DNA of 64,000 bases from assembly GCA_038503065.1 (NCBI GenBank), contig JBCAMK010000001.1:1550001-1614000 (forward strand), in the 5' to 3' direction. The stretch is from Paragyromitra xinjiangensis (lineage: Eukaryota; Ascomycota; Pezizomycetes; Pezizales; Discinaceae). Made by a program: the position numbers and the translations under genes. The notes under the pieces are model-generated. The model was not told the DNA's origin, ran no database searches, and saw only the letters and a list, made by a program, of their open reading frames with translations. Shown one piece after another: positions 34,552 to 48,298 of this stretch (the stretch's first letter is position 1; every line of letters begins with the position of its first letter).

Positions 34552-35751
34552 ATGACACAGTCATCAAACAAACTGCCCATGCCGAATAGCATCCCCGTCT
34601 CGGCAGGTTCTAATGCCAAAAACGGGCCTAATCTGCTCCCACCCTATACTCCACAGAATCCATTCCGCCTTAATGTTGTTAAAAATCCGTGGAGCCCCCG
34701 TAGCTGGAGGAGCGTTAAGTCCGTCACAACAGTAATCAGTGGCTCAGAAGCAACTGATGATATACTTCTGGAATGCGTCAACCTATTTATTAGTAATTAT
34801 GGGGTGTGGAGCAAAGTAGCGGAGAGGTTCAACAAGCGGGCTAGGGCAGGTTTGCCCCCTAATTTCGTGGCCTTCACCCCCCGCGAGAAAGTACATTCGC
34901 TAATCCTTTTTGGCAAAACAGGGACCCCGGTGAGGATAAATGTTGAAGGGCTTCGGATGCAGTGTGTTACTTCTGGAACAGCCTGTACACTCGCACGGCA
35001 CCACGTTGAAGATGAGTTAGTTGGGTATGCATTCGCAACTAGATGGGCTGATAGCAAGTTGAAAGGTTGTTTATTCCCCTCTTGTTTCCCGTGGGCTCTA
35101 CAAGCTGAGCCGACTTCTCGCTCTCGTGTTTGTAGGAAATGTTTGTTGGATTACACAGATTGTTGTCCATAAAAATTTCCGAGGTTTAGGTGTTGCGACT
35201 CAGCTTCTAAGCAAGTTGAAAGCTGATACCGATGCGTTGTTCGGGATAATATCTTCCCACCCAGCGGCCCTTATGGCATTGTCAAGGATTGCTTCAGGTA
35301 ACTTTTTCAATCTTGCTCTATTTTCCGATCTATTTTCCGTCTTTCTCCACATATATTTGATTGAAAACTTACGGTTTCAGCTGACTGCAACCTGCTAGAC
35401 ACTTCTATTGCTTCTGCCAACCTCTTCTTTATCCGCAAGCATATCTCTCGAGTCTTCCGGGAGTCTAGTCTTAATTACCTCAGATTTTACGAACTTTATG
35501 GGTGCCTCTTAAACCCAAATACTGGTAAGGTTGAAAATAGCGATGAGGGAGAGGACGAAGATGATGGCACTATTTGCTGTGTCAAAACAGATTTCTTCAC
35601 GGGATATGATGAGGCCTTGTGGGCATTCGACTATCTTAAAACTCACAAGAAAGTGCGATGGCCCCTTGGAGACTTGATTGAGGGTGTCGAGTTTGTTTTG
35701 TTAGTCAAGAACAAGAACCATACTATAGCTAAAGGCAGGTTGGCTGCTTGA
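34552..35751 (+). CDS. GNAT superfamily N-acetyltransferase
   Basis: Exons 34552..35065, 35136..35297 and 35381..35751 give 348 aa. The acetyl-CoA binding motif A lies at about 180-195 (QIVVHKNFRGLGVATQLL, with the R/Q-x-x-G-x-G/A pattern). It is preceded by a strand with LVGYAFATRWAD and followed by GIISSHPAALMAL and a long Phe/Tyr-rich region (IRKHISRVFRESS, VKTDFFTGYDEALWAF, WPLGDLIEGVEFVLLV). This layout recurs in uncharacterised GNAT proteins of filamentous ascomycetes; the substrate is unknown. Introns of 70 and 83 nt both keep phase. An acidic insert (SDEGEDEDDG) precedes the C-terminal block. The ATG at 34552 follows an AT-rich gap and is the first in frame. Confidence 0.8.
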
Positions 35752-36614
35752 GCTTGATTTTCTAATTGAGAACGCTACGGATCAGCTACGGAGGAATATA
35801 TGATCTTTAATTTTATATCAGTGTATAGATAATCTCGGTGGAAACGGCGTTGGTGTCAAGGCTAGTTTGGTAACTAGCTCTTGTTTTTAGATATTTGGCA
35901 TGCCTTGTCTAGTTCTTAAATCATTTATGACTCAGGGTTTCCCACTTGGGGTTTTAGTTGATGTGATGCTGGGGCGTGGTCAATAATTTACTGGAAAATA
36001 TTGTTTGGTTTCTCTGAATGATTTATAACTGAGGATAACAGAAACGAATTATTATTTTTATTTTTATTTTTATTAATCTCATATTCTGTTGTCAAATAAG
36101 TGGAAAGTAGAGTTCTGTTTCTTCGCTGGGTTAGTGCATAGTTATTTTTTAGTTCTAAGCCACATTTTCATTTTGGTAGTTCGCATTTATCACCTCCTTT
36201 TCAGCATAGTTTAATAGGCATACAATTAGTTTCTCTCTGTGTCATGTGCGTTTTATACCAGAACAATAAAGTCATCTTCGTGGTTGGTGGTGGATTTTTA
36301 GCGGAAATAGAAGTCATTTCCGAATGGATTAGGTATATAGTGAGCTATTGAGTTATATGTAGTTATTAGGGACGAAGAAGGGAGTATAATATGATGACTC
36401 TCATGTATTATCACTCGATATACTCCAAAAGTCGATTCGACCACTGGTAACGTGGGTAAGTGCGCAGAAACTTATTTATACATGTATGCATCGTGTTGCG
36501 AATTATGAAACACCTCAGCTAGGGACTACAGTATGTACAGTAAGCTAGCTTTCCAGCCACGTGCACGGCTTAACCTCACCACATATCCAATTCAATCGTC
36601 TTCCATTCCACAGA
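35752..36614. other. AT-rich intergenic region
   Basis: Holds the GNAT 3' end and a short (ATTTTT)n run near 36052-36075. No gene. Confidence 0.45.
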
Positions 36615-37265
36615 ATGTCAATCCCTCACTTTATCGATGGCGTGCTGGTTCTTCATGAGGAAAAGTATGAGCTCATGCGTTCTGAGTATCTAAGGTTTAG
36701 TTACCACCGATACAGCTTCCCCGGAACTGCTCTGAAACCAGGAACCTCCTCATCCCCAATTTTCATCCTCGATCGACTTCTTGGGATACGCATCCTCTAT
36801 ATACATATCCCACTACGGGAGGATACCATCCGAGACATAGATCCAGAAGCTGCCACCTTTTTCTTCAGACACTGGCTGTACAACCCAAAGAGATCTCGAG
36901 TTTACTGGGCAAGACACATCGTGTTCTTCCGAGACGACCTCAGACCACTGTGTCCCAAGCAGATGGAAGCCCTTTGGAGATTCTGTGACCGCTTTCTGTT
37001 AATCGCCGCCTCTCCCTTCATAAGAAACATCGAATCTATGGAGTTCGTATGTATGATCTTCTGGATGAAGATCTGGCAGTATGCCGAGATTAGAGGCACA
37101 CTGGCGAGGCCTGAAGTCGGGGACTTACTAGGTTTGATTAGAATTAACTGGGAGAAGTATTGCACGGTTAATGACTTTAATGCTTTCTTTGAGCTTTATA
37201 AACGTGAGAGGTTGTTGAAGGGTGATTCTAGTTGGAGGAATGTTAAATCCCCTTGTGATTTTTAG
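36615..37265 (+). CDS. Orphan protein, 216 aa
   Basis: A single exon from the ATG at 36615 (MSIPHFIDGVLVLHEEKYE). An in-frame start at 36561 would add 18 residues, but the later one follows a CCACAGA that could also be a splice acceptor. The product is rich in Phe, Tyr, Arg and Ile (IRILYIHIPLREDTIR, VYWARHIVFFRDDLRPL, RFLLIAASPFIRNIE) with no signal peptide or clear membrane span. I recognise no family. Its middle may be distantly related to the orphan at 19848-20501. Confidence 0.5.
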   Translation: MSIPHFIDGVLVLHEEKYELMRSEYLRFSYHRYSFPGTALKPGTSSSPIFILDRLLGIRILYIHIPLREDTIRDIDPEAATFFFRHWLYNPKRSRVYWARHIVFFRDDLRPLCPKQMEALWRFCDRFLLIAASPFIRNIESMEFVCMIFWMKIWQYAEIRGTLARPEVGDLLGLIRINWEKYCTVNDFNAFFELYKRERLLKGDSSWRNVKSPCDF

Positions 37266-37776
37266 TACGTTCTACATATGGAACCTCATTGCTATTAATT
37301 TTACGCCGAGATTTTATTTGGCTTATATTCTTAGAGTTTCCTACGAGCTTTCTATCCTTTTATGAATCTTGAGTTAAATCTTTAGCCGAACGCGGAAGTT
37401 ATCAGAGTTGTTTGCCGGTATGTTACAGTTTTCTACAAGTACATGTGGTCGAAGGAGCCAAGACTGCTATCGTGAGCTAAAGATACATGTAGGTAACCTA
37501 GGCGCGAGCCTGACCTGACATCTGGCGTTGTTTGCTCCAAACAACCTTGTTAGGCCGTTGGGAAATATTACACATGCGCATATGCAGGTACCGGAAAAAT
37601 TAGAGATAGCTATATGACGTCGTTCTGAAGCTCAAGAAGGTCACTAGCTGTTCTTTACCCCTCATCTGCGGCTCTGCTAGTTGGTCCCTTTCCAGAACAC
37701 CTCTAACCCCACCAACTGCAACTTCTCCCCTCGTTGTCGCGTGCTCCAGCAAAAAACTAATCTGCCTTCAAAGCAA
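37266..37776. other. Intergenic region upstream of HisRS-like gene
   Basis: No gene. An open frame without ATG runs into the HisRS-like coding region from about 37681, so a further upstream exon is possible. Confidence 0.35.
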
Positions 37777-39748
37777 ATGGAGGAGATCAAACTAAAGGTG
37801 CCAGATGGTACTAAAGACTGGGCAGGGTCTGATATCATCATCCGTGACAAAATATTCACTACAGTAACAGAAGTTTTCAAACGCCATGGAGGAGTGACGA
37901 TAGATACTCCGTAAGTCATTTTCCTGCAACTCTCAGATATGTGTAAGATCCTGGACTCGAACAAGTGGGCCAACAAGCTATGACTCAGTGTTTTTGAGCT
38001 TCAAGATGTTCTCGCAGGTACAGCTGGCATAGACCCAAAACACACGATCCGTCTCGCCGATCAAGGTGGAGAAATTTGTTCCTTACGTTATGACCTCGCC
38101 GACTCCCTCGCCCGCTGGCTCGCAATGAATCCGTCGGTTCAGTCCATCAAGTGTTATCATATCGCAAAAGTCTATCGCCATGACGTGGTGTCTCTGAGTA
38201 TGGGACATATGAAGGAGTTTTACAAATGCGATTTCGACATTGCCGGGTCATATGATCCTATGCTTCCTGATGCTGAGATCTTAAGGATAAGCGCTGAAGT
38301 TCTGCAAGGATTAAACATGGGAGAGTATATTATCAGGATCAATCACAGGAGGATAATCGATGGCATATTCGAAAGTTGTGGGATTCCAAAAGGAAAGTTT
38401 GGTCCAGTCTCAAGTGCGATCGATAAGCTAGATCAGGTACAGGCAAAAATCAACCTTGTGGATTGCAGCTTAGCCGTGTGTGTTCTTTGCAGTTGGCGAG
38501 CTGTGCGTTGATTTCTCAATACAGGGCATCTCTGATGTTTCTGGGTCAATAGCTTCCCTGGGATCATGTGCAGCAAGAGATGATCCAAGATATAGGTCTG
38601 GATCCTGCGGTTGCTGAGAAAGTCTGGCGGTATGTCAACCGGAAAGGTTTGCGCCGAAAAGCATTTGGTCACCGTTTCCACTTACTAAAAATAAACTATA
38701 GGAGCAAGGCATCTTCAGTATGATTTGTTGCTTGAAGAAGACCTCATAGCAAACGAGTCTTTCTCAAGTGGCCTTAAAGATATAGGCCTTCTCTTTGACT
38801 ACCTTGAAATTTTTGGAGTCATGCCCAAGGTCCAATTCGATCTCTCTTTTACCCGTGGGGTAAGCTCATTACCTCCCTGCGGATAGCAATGAATTCTTAC
38901 AGCTCATTTAGTATGAACTGAACTATACTGGGGCAATATTTGAGATCGTAACCCAAGTTGCCGTCCCACAAGCAAGTGAATCAGAAATGGTAGACGACTC
39001 GATCAACACAATATCCCTTGCCGCTGGTGGGCGCCAGGATGACCTGGTGGGAATGTTTTCAAAGAAAAACTTGCCCTGCGTTGGAATCTCTTTTGACGCA
39101 GATGAGATGTTCAATATTACTAAGGCTAGACTATCAAAAGAGGAGGTTAGGTCAAATGAGGTCGACGTGTACGTTATGGCGTATGGCGAAGGATTGTTGA
39201 AGGAGCGAATACAAGTTTGCAGGGACCTTTGGGATGCGGGTGTTAAGGTCTGGTATATCGCTTTTTTTATCATTCGTCGTTGAAGGATGTGTACTAATTT
39301 GAAATAGGCAGAATTTTTATACAAAGTGAAGCCGGAGCTAGTATCCCAATTGTCAGTTGCGAAAAAAAACGGGATCCCCTTCGCAATAATACTCACAAAG
39401 GACAAACTCGACCATGAAAAGGCTAAGATAGTCGAGATGGGCCTCCACGATGATCATCCACAGAAAACTGGAGTCGATGTTGGTTTTCTAGATTTAGTTA
39501 CGGAGATAAAAAAGAGAATTGGCAAGAAAAGGGCCAGGGAAGATGATGAAGACGGGGACGATGGAGATGATGGGTTTAAGGAACACGTGGAAAAGGTCAG
39601 ACTTGAAGGTGGGACTGTCGAGATGGAGGGTATTGAGATTGAAATGGACTTTGCAAAGATTAGGTCGAAGGGTGCAGAGATTGAGATGGAGGGCGCTAAG
39701 ATTAAGATGAAGAGGGCAAAAATTGAACTTAGAGGGAGGAAAGAATAG
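37777..39748 (+). CDS. Histidyl-tRNA synthetase-like protein with eroded catalytic motifs
   Basis: Six exons (37777..37910, 37989..38436, 38553..38646, 38702..38859, 38912..39247, 39308..39748) give 536 aa, colinear with eukaryotic HisRS from its catalytic core to the anticodon-binding domain, without a WHEP region. Recognisable blocks are [70 protein letters not shown] and [16 protein letters not shown]. The signature residues have drifted: the motif 2 GRYREF is GHMKEF (117-122), the HisA loop RGLDYYTG is RGYELNYTG (277-285) with one extra residue, the motif 3 arginine segment GVERI is DADEM (340-344), and GGRYDG is GGRQDD. Frame and splice sites are intact, so it is unlikely to be a simple pseudogene. 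It probably does not aminoacylate and may bind histidine, tRNA or a partner. The tail has six heptad repeats (492-533). Confidence 0.8.
39611..39736 (+). repeat. Six 21-bp coding repeats (heptads) in the HisRS-like tail
   Basis: The repeated units read like [21 protein letters not shown] and AKIELRG, a seven-residue pattern x-x-I/V-x-M/L-x-x. They are preceded by the acidic run [12 protein letters not shown]. The pattern suits a short beta-repeat or a charged amphipathic segment; I know of no such tail in HisRS. Confidence 0.6.
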
Positions 39749-40018
39749 ATGCGTGAGATACTGATGACTCTTGTACTTAGGAAGTAGATAGGAGTCAGTC
39801 GATGCGTGATGCCACCAACCGAGTGAATCCTTCCGCAATATCAAAATGGACGTTATGAAAGTTTGGTCCAAGTCAAAGAGTGATAAGGACTGTATGTAAT
39901 AAACGCTTACGCCTCTTCATCATAGCCTACAATGATCCATACATATTACAAAAATAAGAACCCTAGTTCTTAGGTACATAAGCTGATACTAGACGATAGG
40001 AATCAAGCTTTCCCATAA

Positions 40019-40591
40019 TCAAAACCTCCCCCGTAACCTTAAAACTTTCTCCCTGTTGTTAATCTCCATACGGATTACCCCCAATATCGAATCCTCCTCC
40101 TCAACCAGCTTCCTCAACATTCCAACAACCCCACAAGCAACCATACCACTTAGAGTTTGTGCTCCAAGGCCATCAGAACTAACCAAAGCCTCCAAAAACT
40201 TAACACGTCCCTCAAAAATACCTTTTCTCCGACAATGATCCTTCTCCCTTGCTCGTACCTCCGGCAACTTTGTCAGATCTAATAAATCATCCAATGCTTC
40301 CTGATCTAGTTCGATCTCAATTAAACCTCTCCGTACTTTCCCACCCTCTTCCTGAACACGCAGTTCTTCACCAATTTCTATCGCCCGGTGACGTTGATAT
40401 ATGCGTGTCTCTCCACGGGCAGTTGCTGCTGCCTCTGCTCCGCGTTTCGTTAGCTCTTTGAGAGCAAGTTGGAGGGAGATTTTGGTGCCGCAGAGATGGA
40501 GGAGTTGGTGGAAGGCGGTGTCTACCTCTTGGTTCTTTAGCGTTATTGGGGTTGTGAACTGGTTTATCGTTTTTCTGATTTCTTGGGTCAT
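40019..40591 (-). CDS. Orphan protein, 190 aa
   Basis: A single exon, convergent with the HisRS-like gene (270-base gap). The product is largely helical in appearance, with many charged residues (LALKELTKRGAEAAATARGE, IEIELDQEALDDLLDL) and a hydrophobic segment near the end (LSGMVACGVVGMLRKLVEEE). There is no signal peptide and no motif I recognise. The sense strand starts C-rich and ends G-rich, as other genes here do, which supports it being a real gene. Confidence 0.55.
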   Translation of the reverse strand: MTQEIRKTINQFTTPITLKNQEVDTAFHQLLHLCGTKISLQLALKELTKRGAEAAATARGETRIYQRHRAIEIGEELRVQEEGGKVRRGLIEIELDQEALDDLLDLTKLPEVRAREKDHCRRKGIFEGRVKFLEALVSSDGLGAQTLSGMVACGVVGMLRKLVEEEDSILGVIRMEINNREKVLRLRGRF

Positions 40592-41248
40592 GGTTCCTGT
40601 GGTCTGGTTTGTGGGGGTTAGTTGGTGAGTTAGTTGGCGGTGGTGGTTTTGTGGAATTGATAAGGCTGACGGGGCTTGTGCCCCAGCTCTGGTGAGACTG
40701 TATTTATTCTGCTTCGGGATAAATAGTATAATGTGTGCTTTAACTATCGTGAGTCTTTCTAATAGAACTGTTCTCTAGAAGGAGTTAGTTGCACTTCCAC
40801 TTCTTGGCAACTAAATCACATGGAGGTCTTAGCTTGCGGGTGGGGGTTACGTACACGATGGTAAAACCACATAGAAAACTACAGATCGTGGAGGCTTGAT
40901 GACAGTTATTTTTTTAATTCACTCTTAATTATTACTTAGGTGGTTGGTCTGATGGCAGTCAGGAAATCTCACTCGACCCACCCAGAAGCACACTCTAAAC
41001 CCAATCCTGAGCTCATCTAGTGCTGGCCGTGAAATGGAGCGAAACTCCCACCTAGTAACCATATCAAATCATTACCCTTTGGAGGATATTTTCCGCTCAC
41101 AGTTTACAAAAGTTAGAATCATTCACTCATCCCTCGTGCCAGCTTCCAACAACCCTAACAACCGTATCTCCCATCTATCCGGGTATAAAATACAATTCCA
41201 TCCATCCAACACGAAACAAGGAACTATGGCAAACAAACAGCACCATCT
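40592..41248. other. Intergenic region
   Basis: Holds the promoter of the 190-aa orphan and the 3' end of MCM6. No further gene. Confidence 0.4.
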
Positions 41249-44325
<3,077 letters not shown>

Positions 44326-47197
44326 TGCAGATGGTGCAATTGATGGTGATGGTGGTGGGGGAGTGTTGGAGGGGAAGTGATATTCTCCGTTGGCGAAACA
44401 AAGAGACGCGACGAGGAAACGCGAAAATCACCAATTAAGGGGAGCCACTTACTGCCTATTGCGGAATAGTGTGGTAACCCTAACCCTGGGAGGTATTTGA
44501 TGTTTTAATAAGATGGAGGGGTGGAATCTATTCTATTTAATTGGATAGATGTTTTATTGTGGGGAAGAGGCGACTCTCTGTTTGGAACAGAACCCTGAAA
44601 CAAATAATTCTGAGTGATTGGACATGATTGCGTTCAATCCACCCGTCCGTCCTCTCACTTCCCCCACCTTCTTCCACCCAACTTCTCTTCCACTCGGAAT
44701 CCCATTAACCATTTCAATCGTCATCTCAATTCATTGGCCTCAACTTCATCCTAAGAAATCGATTCAGATGTTCTAAAAAATACCTCCACTCATGAAACTT
44801 TTCTGCAGCAAAAGACTCCGTTCTTAACCTCTCCCACGAAACACACAGATCTTCGAGACGGGGCCTCCCTTTTTAACATTAGATGATTTAAAAAGACTCA
44901 AGGGCAAAAGCTTACGCTCGATATATTATCAACATCAAGATGTATTAAGTGATCCCTTCCCCGCATTAATACCAGCGATTCGTGGGATGATCTATTTACT
45001 CACGATAACATATAGACTACCTTTATCATGTACAGCTGCTCATTTTCACAAACTACTTTAGCTACCCTGACCCACTAGCCCTGCTGTTTGATTCAGAATT
45101 TAAACCACGCCGCGTCTCTTCCATTTCATCCTGCTAATCAATAGTCTTCTAAACAACCACACAGTACGATGCAGAGACGAAATTACCAGAACTACAAATC
45201 CCATCCAACTTCCACAACAAGCAATGTCTCATATTCTTTCCCCGAGATATTCCATTCAACCATAAACTAGTTATAAAGTCTCATCAATCATGGCCTACCC
45301 ACCACATAACTAAACAATCTATTCACAACTTCACTCACCGAACTCTCGTTAAACCAAGTCGTCTAATAGCACATGACTACCAAACGACTTACTGTGTCGA
45401 ACTTAAGCTAAGAATCTCGGAACAACATGCATCGATTCAAAGGAATAATCCTAGCAGCGACTGAATTCTCACAAATAAGCTGGAAATTTCTCGGTTTAGC
45501 ATATTGAAGCTTCTTTACTTTAAGTATATACCATAACCCCACTAGTACCTTTCGACTATGGCAGCTTACGAAGTAGCTAGATACAGAGCCAGACGAATTC
45601 TACCAGCTACATTACCCTTCCTTGAATAGCCAGCCCATGGACAAACAGGAGACGCACTTCAAATTCCATTTCTCCTCTTCGGTCGTTAATCCGACTGATA
45701 TTTTCGTTGGATTGTCTCTTGCGGTCCATTGCACATGATACGATTATTCAGGGAACGGAAGACCACTGTACCCAAGACAGGCAATCAGCTCATTACAGCT
45801 CTCGCCGACGACAGGATTGGATGCAACAAAAACCAGATATTGAGAAATCTTTGATCTTTTTATACGTAGTAGAGGGTATTCGTGTTTAGTGGTATTAATC
45901 TGTCTGTAGCGGTTTTGGTATATCTATTCCATTCTACACTGATGTACATGATATCCAATATTGAAGAGATTCTAGTGCGTAGCTCCGTTTTCTTAGATGG
46001 ATGGATGGATGGATTGTATGCTCCTGTGCCTACGGTGCGTAGCATGGGGCTGGCACGAGACTAGCCCTTGTTCTCGCTACCTGTGGTTTCAACCCGTGCG
46101 GATTAGCCAAGTCGTATGTCGCTGTCGCTATTACTCAGCATCTCTGGATCGAGTCAGTGGATTTCTTGGATCGTTGGAGGGATGGCTAGATACATCGTGC
46201 TCCTACACCCGCTCGTGGTTAGATATTTATATATCCTGCTCTTCGTGTATACGTATCTCATGCCGATAGTTAGTGATCTAGTAAAATATTTTGAGATATC
46301 TCTTGAAGTTGATGGTCTAGAGTAGTTTTGAGTTCTATCGATTGTGTATATGGTAAGCTCTAGGGAATTGTTTGTGGCATTTAGTAGGGTTGATACGTGT
46401 ACTGACTACTCCGCTTTTGAGAGCTTCTGTTGAGACAAGGGGTCGTACTCAGTGGTACTTGGAAATTGTTCAAGACCTATTAGATTATTCGTGTAGCCCC
46501 ATATGATAGCCATAGCAAGCAAGAGATATTTGCAGGGTTACCTTGATCTTCCGTTATTCCAAAAAGAAAACGTGTCTACTACCTTAACGGACTGCTAGGC
46601 TCAAATACCTTCTATTGCTCCTATTCATTTCACTAAGCACATGCAATCACCTGAGTAGTGTTATTGGCGTACTAGAGTATTATGATACCTAAAAGGATAT
46701 TTACCGCACTTAACTCACTGCATTAAACGTGCATGTCAAGGTATGAAATGGATTTTACTATTCTAGTACACAAAATTTTACGTCACCAAATCTATCAAGG
46801 AAGAATACATGTACTTAGACAGTATTCCAGAACGGGTTCCTGACTCTAGTCTTAGGCGAGGGGTCTTATTGCTTACTCGTTGCTCCTACAGCTATGATGT
46901 TGGCTACTAAAGGGTTTAGGGGGCTCTAATTCTAGAATTTTGGGAGCGTCTTTGAAATAAAATTCAGGCCCCCCCCTCCATCCTCACCAGGAACTCACTT
47001 ATTGCCATGCAGTCTTTCTTTCCACCACTTCTGTCTCTACTGTGACTTGTCCTCCAGTATCTATCCTTTCCACTATTAATCATTTCTTTGATTACAACTT
47101 TAAATACCTCCGTCTAACCCGAGCATCCTATTACTATCGATACACTAGTACACTACATGTAGTACTAGTACTCACCCATTCAGATACATCAATCACC
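44326..47197. other. 2.9-kb gene-free stretch with MCM6 promoter
   Basis: Apart from the telobox-like motif near MCM6 nothing is recognisable. Frames are short. A (GGAT)n run lies at 45997-46014. A C/T-rich and then AT-rich leader precedes the ankyrin gene. Confidence 0.45.
44475..44487. promoter_or_regulatory. Telobox motif upstream of MCM6
   Basis: TAACCCTAACCCT, two telomere-like units, lies about 150 bases before the MCM6 start codon. A role as a telobox promoter element is an inference. Confidence 0.4.
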
Positions 47198-48115
47198 ATG
47201 GGCTCCGAATTACCCTACTACAGATATTTCCCCACCTCCAACCACTACCTCCACTGCCTCCCAGGCCAAACCCACGCCCACAACTCCCACTTCTATACCG
47301 CTACCACCAACTCACCCATGATCCACACCATCCAACAAACCCACTACCCCATAATCCCACCCACCTACACCTCCTACCACCCCACACACACCTCCTACAA
47401 AGAACCAACAGGACCCATAGAATCCGAACCCTACGACCTGCTCCTCTCCAACCCCTACCTCGAACAAAACCAAGACCTCATCCTCCACTGGTGCATCAAC
47501 ACACGAAACCCCACGCTCCTAACCCAAACCCTCCGCAGCGGGATAAGCCCCGAGCACCGCGACCACACCGGACGCACTCCACTCCACCTCGCAGTACTCT
47601 ACAACCAAGAAGACTCAGTACGAGCGCTGCTAGAAGTCGGCGCCGACGTAAGAACCAGAGACAACAACAACCGGACACCGCTCCACGAGGCCCGAGCGGT
47701 GTATGCGAGGACGAATAACGCGATGGTGGTTTGGCTGTTGCTTGAGAATGAGGGGGATAGAGGGTATAGAGATGACGACGGGGTGCCGTTGTTGCATCTG
47801 GCGGTGAGGTTTGGGCATTTGGAGTTGGTTAGGGATTTGTTGGATGAGAAGGGGAGGAAGGGGAGTGGCGGGTGGCATGTTATGGCTGTTGCGGGGAGTG
47901 AGAGGGTTCATGTGGATGTGATGGATTTGGAGGGGAGGACGGCATTGCATGTTGCTGGGGAGGTGGGGGATGGGAGGGTTGTGAGGTTGTTGGTGGAGAA
48001 GGGGGCTAGGATGGATATTAAGGATAGGTTTGGGAGATTGCCGATGGGTAGGCCACTTGCTGGTTGGGGGGCGAGGGGGAGGAAGGGGAATGGAAGAGGG
48101 GGAAGGCGTTTTTAG
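47198..48115 (+). CDS. Ankyrin repeat protein, 305 aa
   Basis: A single exon from the ATG at 47198 (context ATCACCATGG). Residues 1-100 are Tyr/His/Pro/Thr-rich and probably disordered. Residues about 105-290 hold four ankyrin repeats: around TGRTPLHLAVLYNQEDSVRA, NNRTPLHEARAVY, DGVPLLHLAVRFGHLELVRD and EGRTALHVAGEVGDGRVVRL. The last 30 residues are Gly/Arg-rich. Ankyrin repeats mediate protein-protein binding; the partner is unknown. The sense strand switches sharply near 47700 from C-rich to G-rich. The frame remains open upstream to about 47042 but has no ATG there. Confidence 0.82.
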   Translation: MGSELPYYRYFPTSNHYLHCLPGQTHAHNSHFYTATTNSPMIHTIQQTHYPIIPPTYTSYHPTHTSYKEPTGPIESEPYDLLLSNPYLEQNQDLILHWCINTRNPTLLTQTLRSGISPEHRDHTGRTPLHLAVLYNQEDSVRALLEVGADVRTRDNNNRTPLHEARAVYARTNNAMVVWLLLENEGDRGYRDDDGVPLLHLAVRFGHLELVRDLLDEKGRKGSGGWHVMAVAGSERVHVDVMDLEGRTALHVAGEVGDGRVVRLLVEKGARMDIKDRFGRLPMGRPLAGWGARGRKGNGRGGRRF

Positions 48116-48298
48116 GTGGGAGGAAGGGGGTTCTGAATCTTGGTTTTGTATCATTGAACTCTGCTTCTTGATTGATATCTGGAGTAGTAGATGTAATTTA
48201 AAGATGGGATTGATTAGTCGTTACACTTCTCAGCCAAATTCCTATATTCCCTCATAACCAATCTACTACAACCAAAACCACAATTAGTCCCAAAACCC

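Noticed and set aside
47630..48154. 174-aa minus-strand frame opposite the ankyrin gene
   Set aside because: Pro/His/Ile-rich antisense shadow caused by the G-rich sense strand.
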